Below are positions 47,579 through 56,458 of a DNA stretch of 64,000 bases, in pieces. Source of the DNA: Maribellus maritimus (GTDB lineage Bacteria; Bacteroidota; Bacteroidia; Bacteroidales; Prolixibacteraceae); contig NZ_JAIKLE010000020.1 in assembly GCF_022267315.1 (NCBI RefSeq), forward strand, positions 1 through 64,000. Direction: 5' to 3'. The notes below the pieces were generated by a model. The model made no database searches. It was not told the DNA's origin and worked only from the letters and a program-made list of their open reading frames with translations. Within the stretch, counting starts at the first letter, position 1; every line of letters starts with the position of its first letter. The position numbers were made by a program, and so were the translations under genes.

Positions 47579-48568
47579 TTATAATGATTCTATAATTATC
47601 CCGTTATCTGTTTCATAAAATACAAATTCGTGTGCTTCGTTAAGCAGTTGAAGTATCTTAAACAATGACTCTTCCTCGAAATTTGCTGTAAAACGAAGGT
47701 TGCCAATTTTTTCATCTTTAATTATTATCCTTGTTTTGTATCTTCTTTCCAAAGTCAATATGATATGTTTCAATTGTTCGTCATAAAAACTAAGAATGCC
47801 TTCTCGCCAGGCAGCAGGTTGTCCCAATTCTGTTCTTTTGATTAAAAATTGACTTCTTTGCTTATTAAAATAGGCTTGTTCTCCCGGGTTTAAAACAACA
47901 TTATTTTTAGTATTATTATCATCTATTAGTTCTACTTTTCCTTCATATAGGGAGAGCTCTTGTTCTGCCTCTTTGGGAAACGAAATAAGATTAAAGTGTG
48001 TTCCCAAAACCTTAGTTGTTAGCCCCTGAGTTTTAACAAGAAATGGCTTATGTGGGTTATGTGCTACTTCAAAGTATCCTTCTCCAATTAGTCTTGCTTC
48101 TCTATAATCTCCTTTAAAAGGCTCAACTGTTAAAAGTGCCGATGACGAGTTAAGCCATACTTTTGTTCCATCAGATAAAACAATTTCTTTTACTTCATCA
48201 GGACCGGTTTTATATTCAACAATTTTCAAATTATTTTGATTTGAAATAAAGTAATAAAGTCCTATTACGCCTAACGACAAAATTAAAAGAAAGGTTGCAG
48301 CAATTTTAAAATTAAACCCTTTAGGGGATTTATGATCTTGATGATATGTGAAACCCAACTTTTTTTCAGTCTTTTCTATTATATTGTTCTTCTCGACCGA
48401 TGGGAAATAGGAAGACCAGAAACGTTTAATTAAATTGTAATTGTTTTTTTGTTCTTCGTTTAAAATGAGACTTTTTTCGAAAAACTTTTTTTCCTCCTCT
48501 GAAATCTCAGAGGTCAAATCTTTTACAATTAATTCATATAGTTTATCTCTGTTCGTCATTTTTCTCAT
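47579..48568 (-). CDS. FecR-family anti-sigma factor
   Basis: 329 residues: cytoplasmic N-terminus (TNRDKLYELIVKDLTSEISE), one membrane helix (IAATFLLILSLGVIGLYYFI, about 88-107), the periplasmic FecR domain (VLSDGTKVWLNSSSALLTVE, GEGYFEVAHNPHKPFLVKTQ, TKVLGTHFNLISF) and the C-terminal DUF4974 domain (ILTLERRYKTRIIIKDEKIG, FKILQLLNEAHEF). Two ATG codons, at 48568 and 48559, are possible starts. Lies 64 bp downstream of the ECF gene. Regulates uptake locus 2. Confidence 0.93.
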   Translation of the reverse strand: MRKMTNRDKLYELIVKDLTSEISEEEKKFFEKSLILNEEQKNNYNLIKRFWSSYFPSVEKNNIIEKTEKKLGFTYHQDHKSPKGFNFKIAATFLLILSLGVIGLYYFISNQNNLKIVEYKTGPDEVKEIVLSDGTKVWLNSSSALLTVEPFKGDYREARLIGEGYFEVAHNPHKPFLVKTQGLTTKVLGTHFNLISFPKEAEQELSLYEGKVELIDDNNTKNNVVLNPGEQAYFNKQRSQFLIKRTELGQPAAWREGILSFYDEQLKHIILTLERRYKTRIIIKDEKIGNLRFTANFEEESLFKILQLLNEAHEFVFYETDNGIIIESL

Positions 48569-48632
48569 CTAAACTTAAAGACGTCGTGATTTAAAAATGT
48601 ACCTAAAGAATAAATTATAATTTTTTGATTTT

Positions 48633-49226
48633 TTAAAAAAGGCTTGCTCTGTTCATGGAAGCCGGTTTTTCACTTGTTTTTTTGGAAATAGAAAGTATTT
48701 CTGAAATTTTGTTGACAGCATTTACCAGATGGTTATTTACTGTTTTCTCAGAAACGTCCATAATCTCTGCAATTTCTTTGTATTTCAGTCCGTTTATTTT
48801 TGCAAGGGTAAAAGCAAGTTTACATTTAGGAGGGAGTTTATCAATGGCATTGTAAATTAAATTTACCGTTTCTTCTTCTATTAAATCATCTTCCAAAGGC
48901 CCTTCGACCGGCAAAAATTTGAAATCTTCAAATTCATCAATAGAAATAATATTTTTATTTTTTGATGATTTTCGGAGGTGGGATAAACAACCGTTTTTTA
49001 CACTGATAAAGAGATATGATTTGATATTTTTTACTTTTAACAGAGCTTTTCTGTTGTTCCAGATTTTTACAAAAACATCGCTGACTATTTCTTCAGCCGT
49101 TTCTTTATCTCTAATAAAACCTATTGCAAAAATTAAAAGATCGTCTGAAGTCAGCTCCATTAGTTGTCTGAATTTTTTTTGATCTCCGGAAGCTATTAAC
49201 GATTTATTTTTCAGATCGTTTATCAT
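48633..49226 (-). CDS. ECF RNA polymerase sigma factor (RpoE/FecI type)
   Basis: 197 residues from the ATG at 49226 (the codon before it is TTG). Region 2: LLIFAIGFIRDKETAEEIVS, DVFVKIWNNRKALLKVKNIK, SYLFISVKNGCLSHLRK. Region 4: LPPKCKLAFTLAKINGLKYK, EIAEIMDVSEKTVNNHLVNA. First gene of uptake locus 2. Unlike the locus 1 factor it lacks a hydrophobic tail and has a polar C-terminus (KTSEKPASMNRASLF). Confidence 0.94.
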   Translation of the reverse strand: MINDLKNKSLIASGDQKKFRQLMELTSDDLLIFAIGFIRDKETAEEIVSDVFVKIWNNRKALLKVKNIKSYLFISVKNGCLSHLRKSSKNKNIISIDEFEDFKFLPVEGPLEDDLIEEETVNLIYNAIDKLPPKCKLAFTLAKINGLKYKEIAEIMDVSEKTVNNHLVNAVNKISEILSISKKTSEKPASMNRASLF

Positions 49227-49355
49227 CAAGCTTTAGTTTAAGTCCAGTATTACTTACGTGTATAAAAGTAAAAAATACTCGTTTGTAAAAGTAGTAAACT
49301 TATTGAAAATTTTAAAAAAAATATCAAAAAATTCAATGAGCAACTAATATCCCTT

Positions 49356-49910
49356 TTATAATCCCAGTTCATTGCTGATATCTTTCATCGCGCTTACAGC
49401 AAGTTCTGCAAAGTCGTTTAGCGGGATGCCAATTTTTTCGCATTCCAAAATATTTTCACGTTTTACGGAAGCGGCAAAAGCTTTCTGTTTCATTCTTTTG
49501 GTAACTGATTTAGTTTTAACTCCTGCTATTTTTTTGTCAGGATAAACCAGTGTTGTTGCCGTAATCAACCCAGTAATCGTTTCGCCGGCGGCCAAAGCAT
49601 GTTGGAATTCCGTTGTTCTTTCTTTGCCGGTAGCTATCTCGTTGTGCATAACAATGGCATCCAACATTTCATCGCTTATTTTTCCTTTTAAGATTTTTTC
49701 AGCATATGGTCCGTGTGTGTACGGATTCGCTTTTGTAATTTCAACATCAATATCATGCAATAAGCCAGCAATGCCCCATTCATCAACGTTTCGATTTAGT
49801 TTTTTTGCCATCGCCCTTAAAACTACTTCCGACGCCAAACAATGTTTCCGCATATTTTCCGCAGATATGTTTTTCTCCAGTAATTGAATAGCTTCTGCTC
49901 TTGATATCAT
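49356..49910 (-). CDS. HD-domain hydrolase
   Basis: 184 residues of the HD superfamily: MRKHCLASEVVLRAMA supplies the first His, IAGLLHDIDVEI the HD pair, and IVMHNEIATGKERTTEFQHA further metal ligands with a conserved ALAAGETITGLI. These small cytosolic proteins are probable phosphohydrolases of nucleotides. The C-terminal region is basic (KTKSVTKRMKQKAFAASVKR). Single gene, divergent from the CYTH gene across a 174-bp AT-rich gap. Substrate unknown. Confidence 0.88.
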   Translation of the reverse strand: MISRAEAIQLLEKNISAENMRKHCLASEVVLRAMAKKLNRNVDEWGIAGLLHDIDVEITKANPYTHGPYAEKILKGKISDEMLDAIVMHNEIATGKERTTEFQHALAAGETITGLITATTLVYPDKKIAGVKTKSVTKRMKQKAFAASVKRENILECEKIGIPLNDFAELAVSAMKDISNELGL

Positions 49911-50084
49911 TTTAAAATCTCCTGTTTTGGTTTTGGCGCTCGTTTTTGTTTTTTATCTGCTTTGTTTGTTTCGCCAATTTATTCAAATAAATGAATCGGG
50001 TTAAAAATAGTTAAATAATTTTAACAAAAGAAAATACTTTTTATTCTTTAAAACCCTACTATTTTTACAGCCAAATTAGTAAGT

Positions 50085-50555
50085 ATGGTTGAGATAGAAC
50101 GAAAATTCCTAGTGACTGCAGAAGGATGGCAGCCAGGGGGGGAAGGTCAGAAACTTGTGCAGGGATATCTTTCAATTGATCCGGAAAGGACAGTAAGGGT
50201 GCGTATTGTTGGGGAAAAGTCGTTTTTAACAGTAAAAGGAAAGACAACCGGGATAACGCGAACAGAGTTAGAATATGAAATTCCTTTAAAGGAAGGGGTA
50301 ATATTGCTTGAAATGTGTTTAAATTTTCCGGTGGAAAAGAGCCGTTTTAAAGAAACGATTGGTGGCCTTTTATGGGAAATTGATGTTTTTGAAGGAGCAA
50401 ATAAAGGACTGATTCTTGCTGAAGTTGAATTATTGAGTGAACGGCAAAAAATTGATATTCCTGCTTGGGTAGAAAAAGAAGTGTCGGGAGATATACGTTT
50501 TTACAACTCTTATTTATCATCCAACCCATTTTCAACATGGAAAAATAAGAGCTAA
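50085..50555 (+). CDS. CYTH-domain (triphosphate tunnel) protein
   Basis: 156 residues starting with the ExExK-type motif VEIERKFLV, followed by GYLSIDPERTVRVRIVGEKS, LTVKGKTTGITRTELEYEIP and GLILAEVELLSE, all typical of the tunnel fold. Such bacterial proteins act as inorganic triphosphatases or class IV-like cyclases; triphosphatase activity is the more frequent case in short proteins like this. The stop overlaps the stop of the convergent DUF3124 gene by 4 nt. Confidence 0.92.
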   Translation: MVEIERKFLVTAEGWQPGGEGQKLVQGYLSIDPERTVRVRIVGEKSFLTVKGKTTGITRTELEYEIPLKEGVILLEMCLNFPVEKSRFKETIGGLLWEIDVFEGANKGLILAEVELLSERQKIDIPAWVEKEVSGDIRFYNSYLSSNPFSTWKNKS

Positions 50556-51064
50556 TCGTCGGGGTAATTTTTTCCACTTGTTGTAAAAGAGATTCCCTGA
50601 TTGCCAGTAGTCCATATCATAACAGCTTCAAATAACGGTTCGTATTTTGGATTTTTTACAGCCCATTCAAAAATAAAGTTTGCACCGCTCCCTCCCAGGT
50701 TATCTCTTCTGTGAATAACAATTTCAACTGTTTCCATGGGGGTCAGATATACAGGCGAATCCACATATGAACGGATTAGTTTTCCGTGGGTGTTAAAGTA
50801 ATCGGCCTTTGTTACAAAAATCGAATCGTTAACGCTGGTGTTTCTTATACTTACCGTAGATGTAAGCAGGTGTTTGGTCTCGTCGGTAAGGTCGTAGATG
50901 TCTGAATAAACAGATAAATATGAACGGCCTGTTGACAAACTATTATTTGTAGGAAGCGAAATTTCTCTTTTTGACCAGCCTAACGATTCGCCAATTTTGT
51001 TTTCTTTTTCTTTGCTACAGGAAAATAAAAACACCAAAATCAAAAGAAAGATAGTATGTCGCAT
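50552..51064 (-). CDS. DUF3124 lipoprotein
   Basis: 170 residues with a lipobox (FLFSC, Cys16). The mature part has the DUF3124 pattern: GRSYLSVYSDIYDLTDETKH, LLTSTVSIRNTSVNDSIFVT, PVYLTPMETVEIVIHRRDNL, GGSGANFIFEW, FEAVMIWTTGNQGISFTTSG. Function of this family is not known. Envelope location, probably periplasm-facing. Divergent from the DUF3078 gene, whose promoter lies in the 145-bp gap. Confidence 0.85.
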   Translation of the reverse strand: MRHTIFLLILVFLFSCSKEKENKIGESLGWSKREISLPTNNSLSTGRSYLSVYSDIYDLTDETKHLLTSTVSIRNTSVNDSIFVTKADYFNTHGKLIRSYVDSPVYLTPMETVEIVIHRRDNLGGSGANFIFEWAVKNPKYEPLFEAVMIWTTGNQGISFTTSGKNYPDD

Positions 51065-51144
51065 TAAAATTCTGTATTAATTGTTCTTATTTAAGCCAAT
51101 TATAAATCGAAATTATTCAAATTTACAATAAACATCATAATTTA

Positions 51145-51177
51145 TTTGAATTTAAAATAACATAAATATTATTTTTG
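51145..51177 (+). promoter_or_regulatory. Promoter of the DUF3078 gene
   Basis: TTTG (51145-51148), 21-nt spacer, TATTTTTG (51170-51177): exact matches to both Bacteroidota elements with good spacing. Start codon 33 nt downstream of the -7 box. Confidence 0.65.
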
Positions 51178-51209
51178 CGTTTTGAAAAAAAGCTTTTAAA
51201 CAATTTTAT

Positions 51210-53207
51210 ATGCGTTCGGAAAAGATAAAAGTTATTTCTTTGGTTTTCTTCCTTCTATATTTTATACCTGTTTCATTTGCACAAAAATCATTGAGTGATA
51301 GAGATGCTGAGTTGCTTAACGACGGAATCAATATTCTTAAAAAGTATTTTGTGGAAAAAGGATATTGGCAAACGTCAGATCCTAAACTGGAAAAAGATGT
51401 AAAAGGATTGATTCATTTTGTAGAAGATGAGCCAATTGATTCCATTTTGTTTTCGATTGATACAATGACTTACGATTCTTCAGTAAAATTTGTTTTTCGT
51501 TTGCCGGAATATGTTCATGACAGCTTGTCTGTGCCTGGTTACTATCCTTACACGAAAGTAAAGCAACATCTCGAAATGTTTGGAGTCAAACTGCAAAGTG
51601 AATTTCAAAACAGGGAATTAAAACTACCCGCCGAAAGAACAGCAAGGATAAATCAAGAAGTAAAGCTTGTTCCGCCAGGCGAAGGAATGAAGTTGTTTAA
51701 CGACTCTGTTTATAAAATGCCCGACAATTTAATTATTCCTGAAGTGATTCCGGATTCGATGCTTGAAAATGAGGTGAACTTTAACCGACTAATGGAATTA
51801 GACAGCATCAGGGCCGCATATGTTGAACAAAAACGACTCGAATATAATGATTCAGTCCTTATACAATATCGTGACTCTGTATTAAACCAGTACCGGCAAG
51901 AACTTTTTGAAGTTGAGTATAACAAAGGAAAAGAAAAGTTTATTGATTCGATTGAGTTAAATAATTATGCCGTACTTAAAGATTATAATAACTCAGTGAT
52001 GCAGGCCGTAAATGATTCTATTTTTACGGTTATTAAAGTTCTCTCCCAATACGCCGACTATATTGACACATCGAGGATTGAGATTCAAAATTTATATAAC
52101 GAACCCTTTCAGATTAGTTTAAGTAATCTTGATAACTATTATCAACGTATCTGGCTCAAAAATGAACAAAATGATTCGTTAAGGTTATTGGTAAAGAATT
52201 TGGATAAGAGAACTTTGCAGTTGACAATTGACGATGGAGTCACTTTTTCCAGATTTAAACCAAAAGAAACCAAAGATTTCGATTTTTCGTCACTGAACAG
52301 ACATTCAATGGGATTAACCGGCGTAGGAAAACAATATGAAGTTCAGACTCCATGGACAATTACCGGAGACGGAACAGTCGGTTTTTCACAAACATATCTC
52401 GATAATTGGAAGAAAGGGGGGCAGAGTGCACTTTCGTTGCTTATTGTTTTAAAAGGTGCTGCAAATTATTCCCGGGCTGATGGCAAAGTAAAATGGGAAA
52501 ATTCTGCTGAAATCAGAAATGGTTGGTTACGCCCGGGAGGAGATGAGTCCGAATTGCAAAAAAACGATGATAAGTTTGAATTAACTTCACGGTTCGGAGT
52601 AAGTGCTTTTAAAAAATGGTACTACAGTGCGGAGTTTAACTACGAAACGCAATTTTTCAAGGGGTATAAATATCCAACCTCTGATTATCCGGATCCAATT
52701 TCTGCTTTTATGGCACCCGCAAAAACTTTCCTGAAATTAGGTTTGGATTACAAGCCAAATAAGGAGTTTTCACTTTTTCTTTCCCCTTTAACTGTAAAAA
52801 ATGTTTATGTGAGAGATACTTCACTGATTGATCAGACAAAATACAGTATTGACGAAGACCGGAAAAGCTTTTGGGAGCCGGGTTTAAATGCCGATGTTAC
52901 ATTTAAAAAGGAAATAACAAAAGACATTACATACGAAACCAAGTATAAAATGTTTATCAATTACCAACAGCCTTTTCAGAAGTTTGATGTGAATTGGGAA
53001 AATCTGGTTGTGATGAAATTGAACGACTATATTAATATGCGTGTGATGTTACATATGATATACGACGATGATGTTCTGTTTCCAATCTTTGACGACAATG
53101 ATGTAAAAATAGGAGAAGAACCCAGACTGCAGTTGAAACAGTTTATTTCAATAGGGTTTTCGTATGCAATAAATCATAAAGTTTTGCGGACAAAACGATT
53201 GAAATAA
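51210..53207 (+). CDS. DUF3078 outer-membrane beta-barrel-like protein with extended N-terminal region
   Basis: 665 residues. Signal peptide (about 1-25). The C-terminal ~310 residues are the DUF3078 domain: VQTPWTITGDGTVGFSQTYL, DNWKKGGQSALSLLIVLKGA, EIRNGWLRPGG, YYSAEFNYETQFFKGY, then alternating strands to FISIGFSYAINHKV, as in an outer-membrane barrel. The N-terminal half is unusual: residues about 185-275 form a tyrosine/Asp-Ser repeat zone (YNDSVLIQYRDSVLNQYRQ, NYAVLKDYNNSVMQAVNDS), probably helical. Function unknown. The kinase gene converges on it. Confidence 0.87.
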   Translation: MRSEKIKVISLVFFLLYFIPVSFAQKSLSDRDAELLNDGINILKKYFVEKGYWQTSDPKLEKDVKGLIHFVEDEPIDSILFSIDTMTYDSSVKFVFRLPEYVHDSLSVPGYYPYTKVKQHLEMFGVKLQSEFQNRELKLPAERTARINQEVKLVPPGEGMKLFNDSVYKMPDNLIIPEVIPDSMLENEVNFNRLMELDSIRAAYVEQKRLEYNDSVLIQYRDSVLNQYRQELFEVEYNKGKEKFIDSIELNNYAVLKDYNNSVMQAVNDSIFTVIKVLSQYADYIDTSRIEIQNLYNEPFQISLSNLDNYYQRIWLKNEQNDSLRLLVKNLDKRTLQLTIDDGVTFSRFKPKETKDFDFSSLNRHSMGLTGVGKQYEVQTPWTITGDGTVGFSQTYLDNWKKGGQSALSLLIVLKGAANYSRADGKVKWENSAEIRNGWLRPGGDESELQKNDDKFELTSRFGVSAFKKWYYSAEFNYETQFFKGYKYPTSDYPDPISAFMAPAKTFLKLGLDYKPNKEFSLFLSPLTVKNVYVRDTSLIDQTKYSIDEDRKSFWEPGLNADVTFKKEITKDITYETKYKMFINYQQPFQKFDVNWENLVVMKLNDYINMRVMLHMIYDDDVLFPIFDDNDVKIGEEPRLQLKQFISIGFSYAINHKVLRTKRLK

Positions 53208-53243
53208 TTGTCGGGACATGTCCAAATATTATGAGTGATTAAA

Positions 53244-54368
53244 TTAAACTTCTAAATAAAATGTAGTACCGTCTTTTTGCGAACTTTTAAAACTTACTTT
53301 ACCGCCAAGGTATTTTTCACCTAAAAGTTTCATGCTGTATGTTCCTAACCCTCTTCCTTTGCCTTTGGTTGAAAATGAACGTTTAAAAATTTGAAGTTGA
53401 ATATCCGGGGCAATAAAATTGTTGTTATGAACTGAAAATTGAATTTTGTTGTTCTTTTTTTCGCAGGAGAGCACAATTTCGGAGTCCGGTAATGAAGCCT
53501 CTAATGCATTTTTTAACATATTTCCCAAAATTCTTCGTAAAAGTGCTGAATCTGTTTTTAAAATATAATTTTTCTGTGATTTTTTGATCCTGATTTTTTT
53601 ACCGGAAGCGATCTCCTGTCTTTCATAGGTATTTTTAAGCCCACTAAAAACAGAAAGGATATCTGCTTCAGAAACGGTGACCTTGAGTTCGCCGCGCTCG
53701 GCAGCAAGCAACTGGCGTTGCGATGAAATTTCGTAAACCATATTATCTGCCGCACGTTTAAGAATCTCTGTAATTTCTGTCATTTCATCCTGAGATTGCA
53801 CTTCATTCAAAAGATTTGTCAGATCTAAAATTCCTCCCGCGCTGTTTAAAACATCATGAAAAAACAAACGTTCCAGGTTTTGGCGTCTTTTTTCATCGCT
53901 AACATCATTAATGGAAAAAATGGTAAATGCATTACCTGCATATTTATATGGAGTTGAGGTTATCCTCAAATCAAGAGCTTCATTTTTTTTATTTAAAATA
54001 TTACACTCCTTTACAGACTGCTCTCCAATCTGTGATTCAAGAATTGAATTCACCGCCCCACAGGTTCTGCAGAATTCACTATGTCCACAGCCTCCTTTTA
54101 CAAGATCGGAATAAATGCAGTCTGTGGCTTCACCAGGCCTTTGACCAAGAACGGATTTTAATTCTTTTTTTCTGAGAAATTGTAAAAAAAGCTTATTGGC
54201 AAAAACAATTTGTCTTTCCGGGTTCAATACCACCAGCATTTGAGAAAGTGAATCTGCGAGGGTATTTAAGATTTCATTTTCGCTAAAGATTTTTGATTGT
54301 TCTTCTAATACCTCATAACTCACACGTTCCGGCGCCAATTGTCGAAACTCCTTCCTCTGGTTTATCAT
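53244..54368 (-). CDS. PAS-domain sensor histidine kinase with a four-cysteine cluster
   Basis: 374 residues, no membrane helix, so a cytosolic sensor. PAS domain (about 34-155) with an inserted cysteine cluster: Cys84, Cys94, Cys100 and Cys103, spaced C-x9-C-x5-C-x2-C, in the motif GGCGHSEFCRTCGAVNSILE. This could hold a metal ion or an Fe-S centre. The phospho-acceptor His171 is in LERLFFHDVLNSAGG. The HATPase_c domain follows (NMLKNALEASLP as N box, FSTKGKGRGLGTYSMKLL as G boxes). No response regulator is adjacent, so it is an orphan kinase. Confidence 0.9.
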   Translation of the reverse strand: MINQRKEFRQLAPERVSYEVLEEQSKIFSENEILNTLADSLSQMLVVLNPERQIVFANKLFLQFLRKKELKSVLGQRPGEATDCIYSDLVKGGCGHSEFCRTCGAVNSILESQIGEQSVKECNILNKKNEALDLRITSTPYKYAGNAFTIFSINDVSDEKRRQNLERLFFHDVLNSAGGILDLTNLLNEVQSQDEMTEITEILKRAADNMVYEISSQRQLLAAERGELKVTVSEADILSVFSGLKNTYERQEIASGKKIRIKKSQKNYILKTDSALLRRILGNMLKNALEASLPDSEIVLSCEKKNNKIQFSVHNNNFIAPDIQLQIFKRSFSTKGKGRGLGTYSMKLLGEKYLGGKVSFKSSQKDGTTFYLEV

Positions 54369-54514
54369 TCTCCTTCAAATTATTTGAATAGGTAAGTTAT
54401 GACTGATTTTTATCAAATTCAAATTTTATTTTTTCTTTAACTGATGGTTTTTTGATTTTTTTACATAGAATTTAGGTGCAGGGGAGGCAGAATTATAGAA
54501 TATCGTTACAAATC

Positions 54515-54898
54515 TCAGTCTGTTTTTTTATCGAATTCGATTAGTTCAATTGGAGCTCCATTGTGTTCGATCATTGCAACTCTAATTCCTTCGGAAGGAG
54601 GATTCGGAGGTGTAATTATTTTAAAATTGTGTGTTTTTAATTCTTGATCTAAATTTTCAACTTCAAATGCCAGATGCGGTACTTTTTGAATGAGCGGATG
54701 AACCGGGCAGTCTTTTTCAAATCGCATCCATTCAATGCCAAAAGAACTTTCAGGAAAACCGGAAACATAAAATTTGAATTGCGGCAAATATCTTTCTCCC
54801 TGCATTTTTTCTACTGTCGGAATTCCAAGGTGATGAAATTTCCATCCCCATTTTTCTGTTGCTTACGGTAGTTCGTGGTCTAGTCGATTATTTTTCAT
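54515..54898 (-). pseudogene. VOC/glyoxalase-family protein gene with an in-frame stop at codon 12
   Basis: From the ATG at 54898, one base after the stop of the GreA/B-like gene, the frame reads MKNNRLDHELP, then TAA (54865-54863), then continues without interruption as ATEKWGWKFHHLGIPTVEKM and on to the normal end (MRFEKDCPVHPLIQKVPHLA, EVENLDQEL, IEHNGAPIELIEFD). The stop separates the start from the first metal-ligand strand (FHHLG). An internal ATG at 54805 would give a 96-residue product lacking that strand. Either a nonsense mutation (CAA, AAA or GAA to TAA), a sequencing error, or an unknown alternative start. Confidence 0.7.
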
Positions 54899-54899
54899 T

Positions 54900-55346
54900 T
54901 TAGGAAATCGATTTTATTTCAATTTGTCTTCCCTGGAAATTAATTTTTTTACCAGCTGTTTTTGCTTCCATAAGTTTTCCTACCGGAGAAATAGGAGAAA
55001 TACAAAGTACAGGGACGTTATTTATTTCAACTTTTCCAAAAGCAACAGAAATGAAATATTTTTCAAAATTGGTTTCAACTAAACTTCCAAATTCTACTTT
55101 TTTTAAATTTTTGAGAAGATCGATTTTATTGAGGATTGTCTTTAAATTTTCAGTTTTTGCTAACTGCGCCAAGTTTTTTTCCAACTCCATTTGTACCATA
55201 GCTCGTCCGGTTTCATATTTATCGCCAACGCTGCTTTTTGTTTCGTTGTCGCGCGATTCTTTTGCTGCCTGAATGGATTGTTTCAGAAAAGAAATTCGGT
55301 CGTCTAACTGACGAATAATTTCGTTTATAATTTCTTCTTTTTTCAT
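54900..55346 (-). CDS. GreA/GreB-like transcription factor family protein
   Basis: 148 residues from the ATG at 55346; an upstream TTG at 55364 is less likely. The N-terminal coiled-coil region (DDRISFLKQSIQAAKESRDN, MVQMELEKNLAQLAKTENLK) and C-terminal FKBP-like domain (VEFGSLVETNFEKYFISVAF, ISPISPVGKLMEAKTAGKKI) match small Gre-like proteins of Bacteroidota. Gre factors bind the secondary channel of RNA polymerase. The acidic tip residues of true GreA are not obvious, so a cleavage role is uncertain. 19 bp after the metallophosphoesterase gene. Confidence 0.83.
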   Translation of the reverse strand: MKKEEIINEIIRQLDDRISFLKQSIQAAKESRDNETKSSVGDKYETGRAMVQMELEKNLAQLAKTENLKTILNKIDLLKNLKKVEFGSLVETNFEKYFISVAFGKVEINNVPVLCISPISPVGKLMEAKTAGKKINFQGRQIEIKSIS

Positions 55347-55365
55347 TTCGGAAGGTGTTTCCAAT

Positions 55366-56358
55366 TTACGCCGGATTTATTTCAATATGCGTAAAATACC
55401 CGGTTGCATTGTGTCCTGAGACTACTTGAGGAATATTATTTTTTAGGTCGATTGCCGGTTGGTGTGTGTGGCCGGCAAAAATGCCCAACAGGTTTTGAGC
55501 ATTAAAAACTTCATCGTAAAAATGGAATGTTGTTTCTGTATGGCCTCCTTTTCCCCATTGTTCCCGCCTTTCCAACTCATAGTTTTTATCTGATTCTGCA
55601 CCCCATTCAGGATTTGCGCAGCCATATCCCATCGATCTGCCAGGGATGTACAGCGGAATATGCAAGAACAACAAAAATGGCTTGTCTGTTTTTATTTGTT
55701 CTTTTAAAAAAACGAGCTGCTCAGGTTCTATTTCATAAGTAGAATCGTCAATAAAAACCAATTGAAGACCGTTGAATTCGTAGCTTGCAAACAGCGGATT
55801 ATTTTTTTTATAAAGCGAATTTAAGCGCTTTTCAGTCCAGGTTTTACGCAAATTATTCGAACTGCCTTTCATCCCTTCATAGTGCCAATCGTGATTTCCT
55901 GCAATGTAACCATATGGAATTCCTGTTTCTTCCAATTTTTTACCAACCCAATCAATTGCAGCTTCCGAAGGAAAACTAAATATATCGCCGGTTAAAGCCA
56001 GGAAATCTGCTTCTTCGTCTTTTGCTCTTTGTAAAGTCTGTTCAAAACTTTGAATTGTTGTTACCTGTTCTCCTGTTTCAAACTGTTCGTTGCTTTTATA
56101 AGCACCGGCCATTCTTTTACTGAATTCTTTAAAAGCGTCTCCTCGCTCGTCATCTAACGAAAGATGCGTATCGGTAATATGAAAAATCCGGGTGGTTTTA
56201 ATGTTTGAGTTTGTATAAATCGAAGCTTTATTCCCTGTTAGCGAAAAAGTATCTCGTATTTCTTTTGTTGCTTTTTGATTGTTTGCTGACAGCGCTTGAG
56301 GAAATGTAAATCCAAAACCTGCAAGAGTTGTTGCTTTTAAGAAATTTCTTCTTTTCAT
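55366..56358 (-). CDS. Tat-exported metallophosphoesterase (calcineurin-like)
   Basis: 330 residues with a twin-arginine signal (MKRRNFLKATTLAGFG). The calcineurin-like metal sites are all present: DTHLSLDD, LTGDIFSFP, GNHDWH and GHTHQPA, with LHIPLY between. Active on an unknown phosphoester in the periplasm. It begins a probable three-gene unit with the Gre-like gene and the VOC gene. The pntB terminator lies just upstream. Confidence 0.92.
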   Translation of the reverse strand: MKRRNFLKATTLAGFGFTFPQALSANNQKATKEIRDTFSLTGNKASIYTNSNIKTTRIFHITDTHLSLDDERGDAFKEFSKRMAGAYKSNEQFETGEQVTTIQSFEQTLQRAKDEEADFLALTGDIFSFPSEAAIDWVGKKLEETGIPYGYIAGNHDWHYEGMKGSSNNLRKTWTEKRLNSLYKKNNPLFASYEFNGLQLVFIDDSTYEIEPEQLVFLKEQIKTDKPFLLFLHIPLYIPGRSMGYGCANPEWGAESDKNYELERREQWGKGGHTETTFHFYDEVFNAQNLLGIFAGHTHQPAIDLKNNIPQVVSGHNATGYFTHIEINPA

Positions 56359-56400
56359 TTTTTTTGTGGCTTGTCTGTTTGAAGGTAAATTTAGTTTAAA

Positions 56401-56439
56401 AAAAGAAAAGGTTTCAATTTAATTGAAACCTTTTCTTTT
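56401..56439 (-). terminator. Terminator of the pnt operon
   Basis: AAAAGAAAAGGTTTCAATT and its exact complement AATTGAAACCTTTTCTTTT are separated by one base (19-bp arms, palindromic A/T centre). On the minus strand the second arm ends in a T-rich run. It lies 20 bp past the pntB stop and 43 bp before the metallophosphoesterase start. Confidence 0.85.
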
Positions 56440-56458
56440 GACTTTATTTTAAAAGTTG

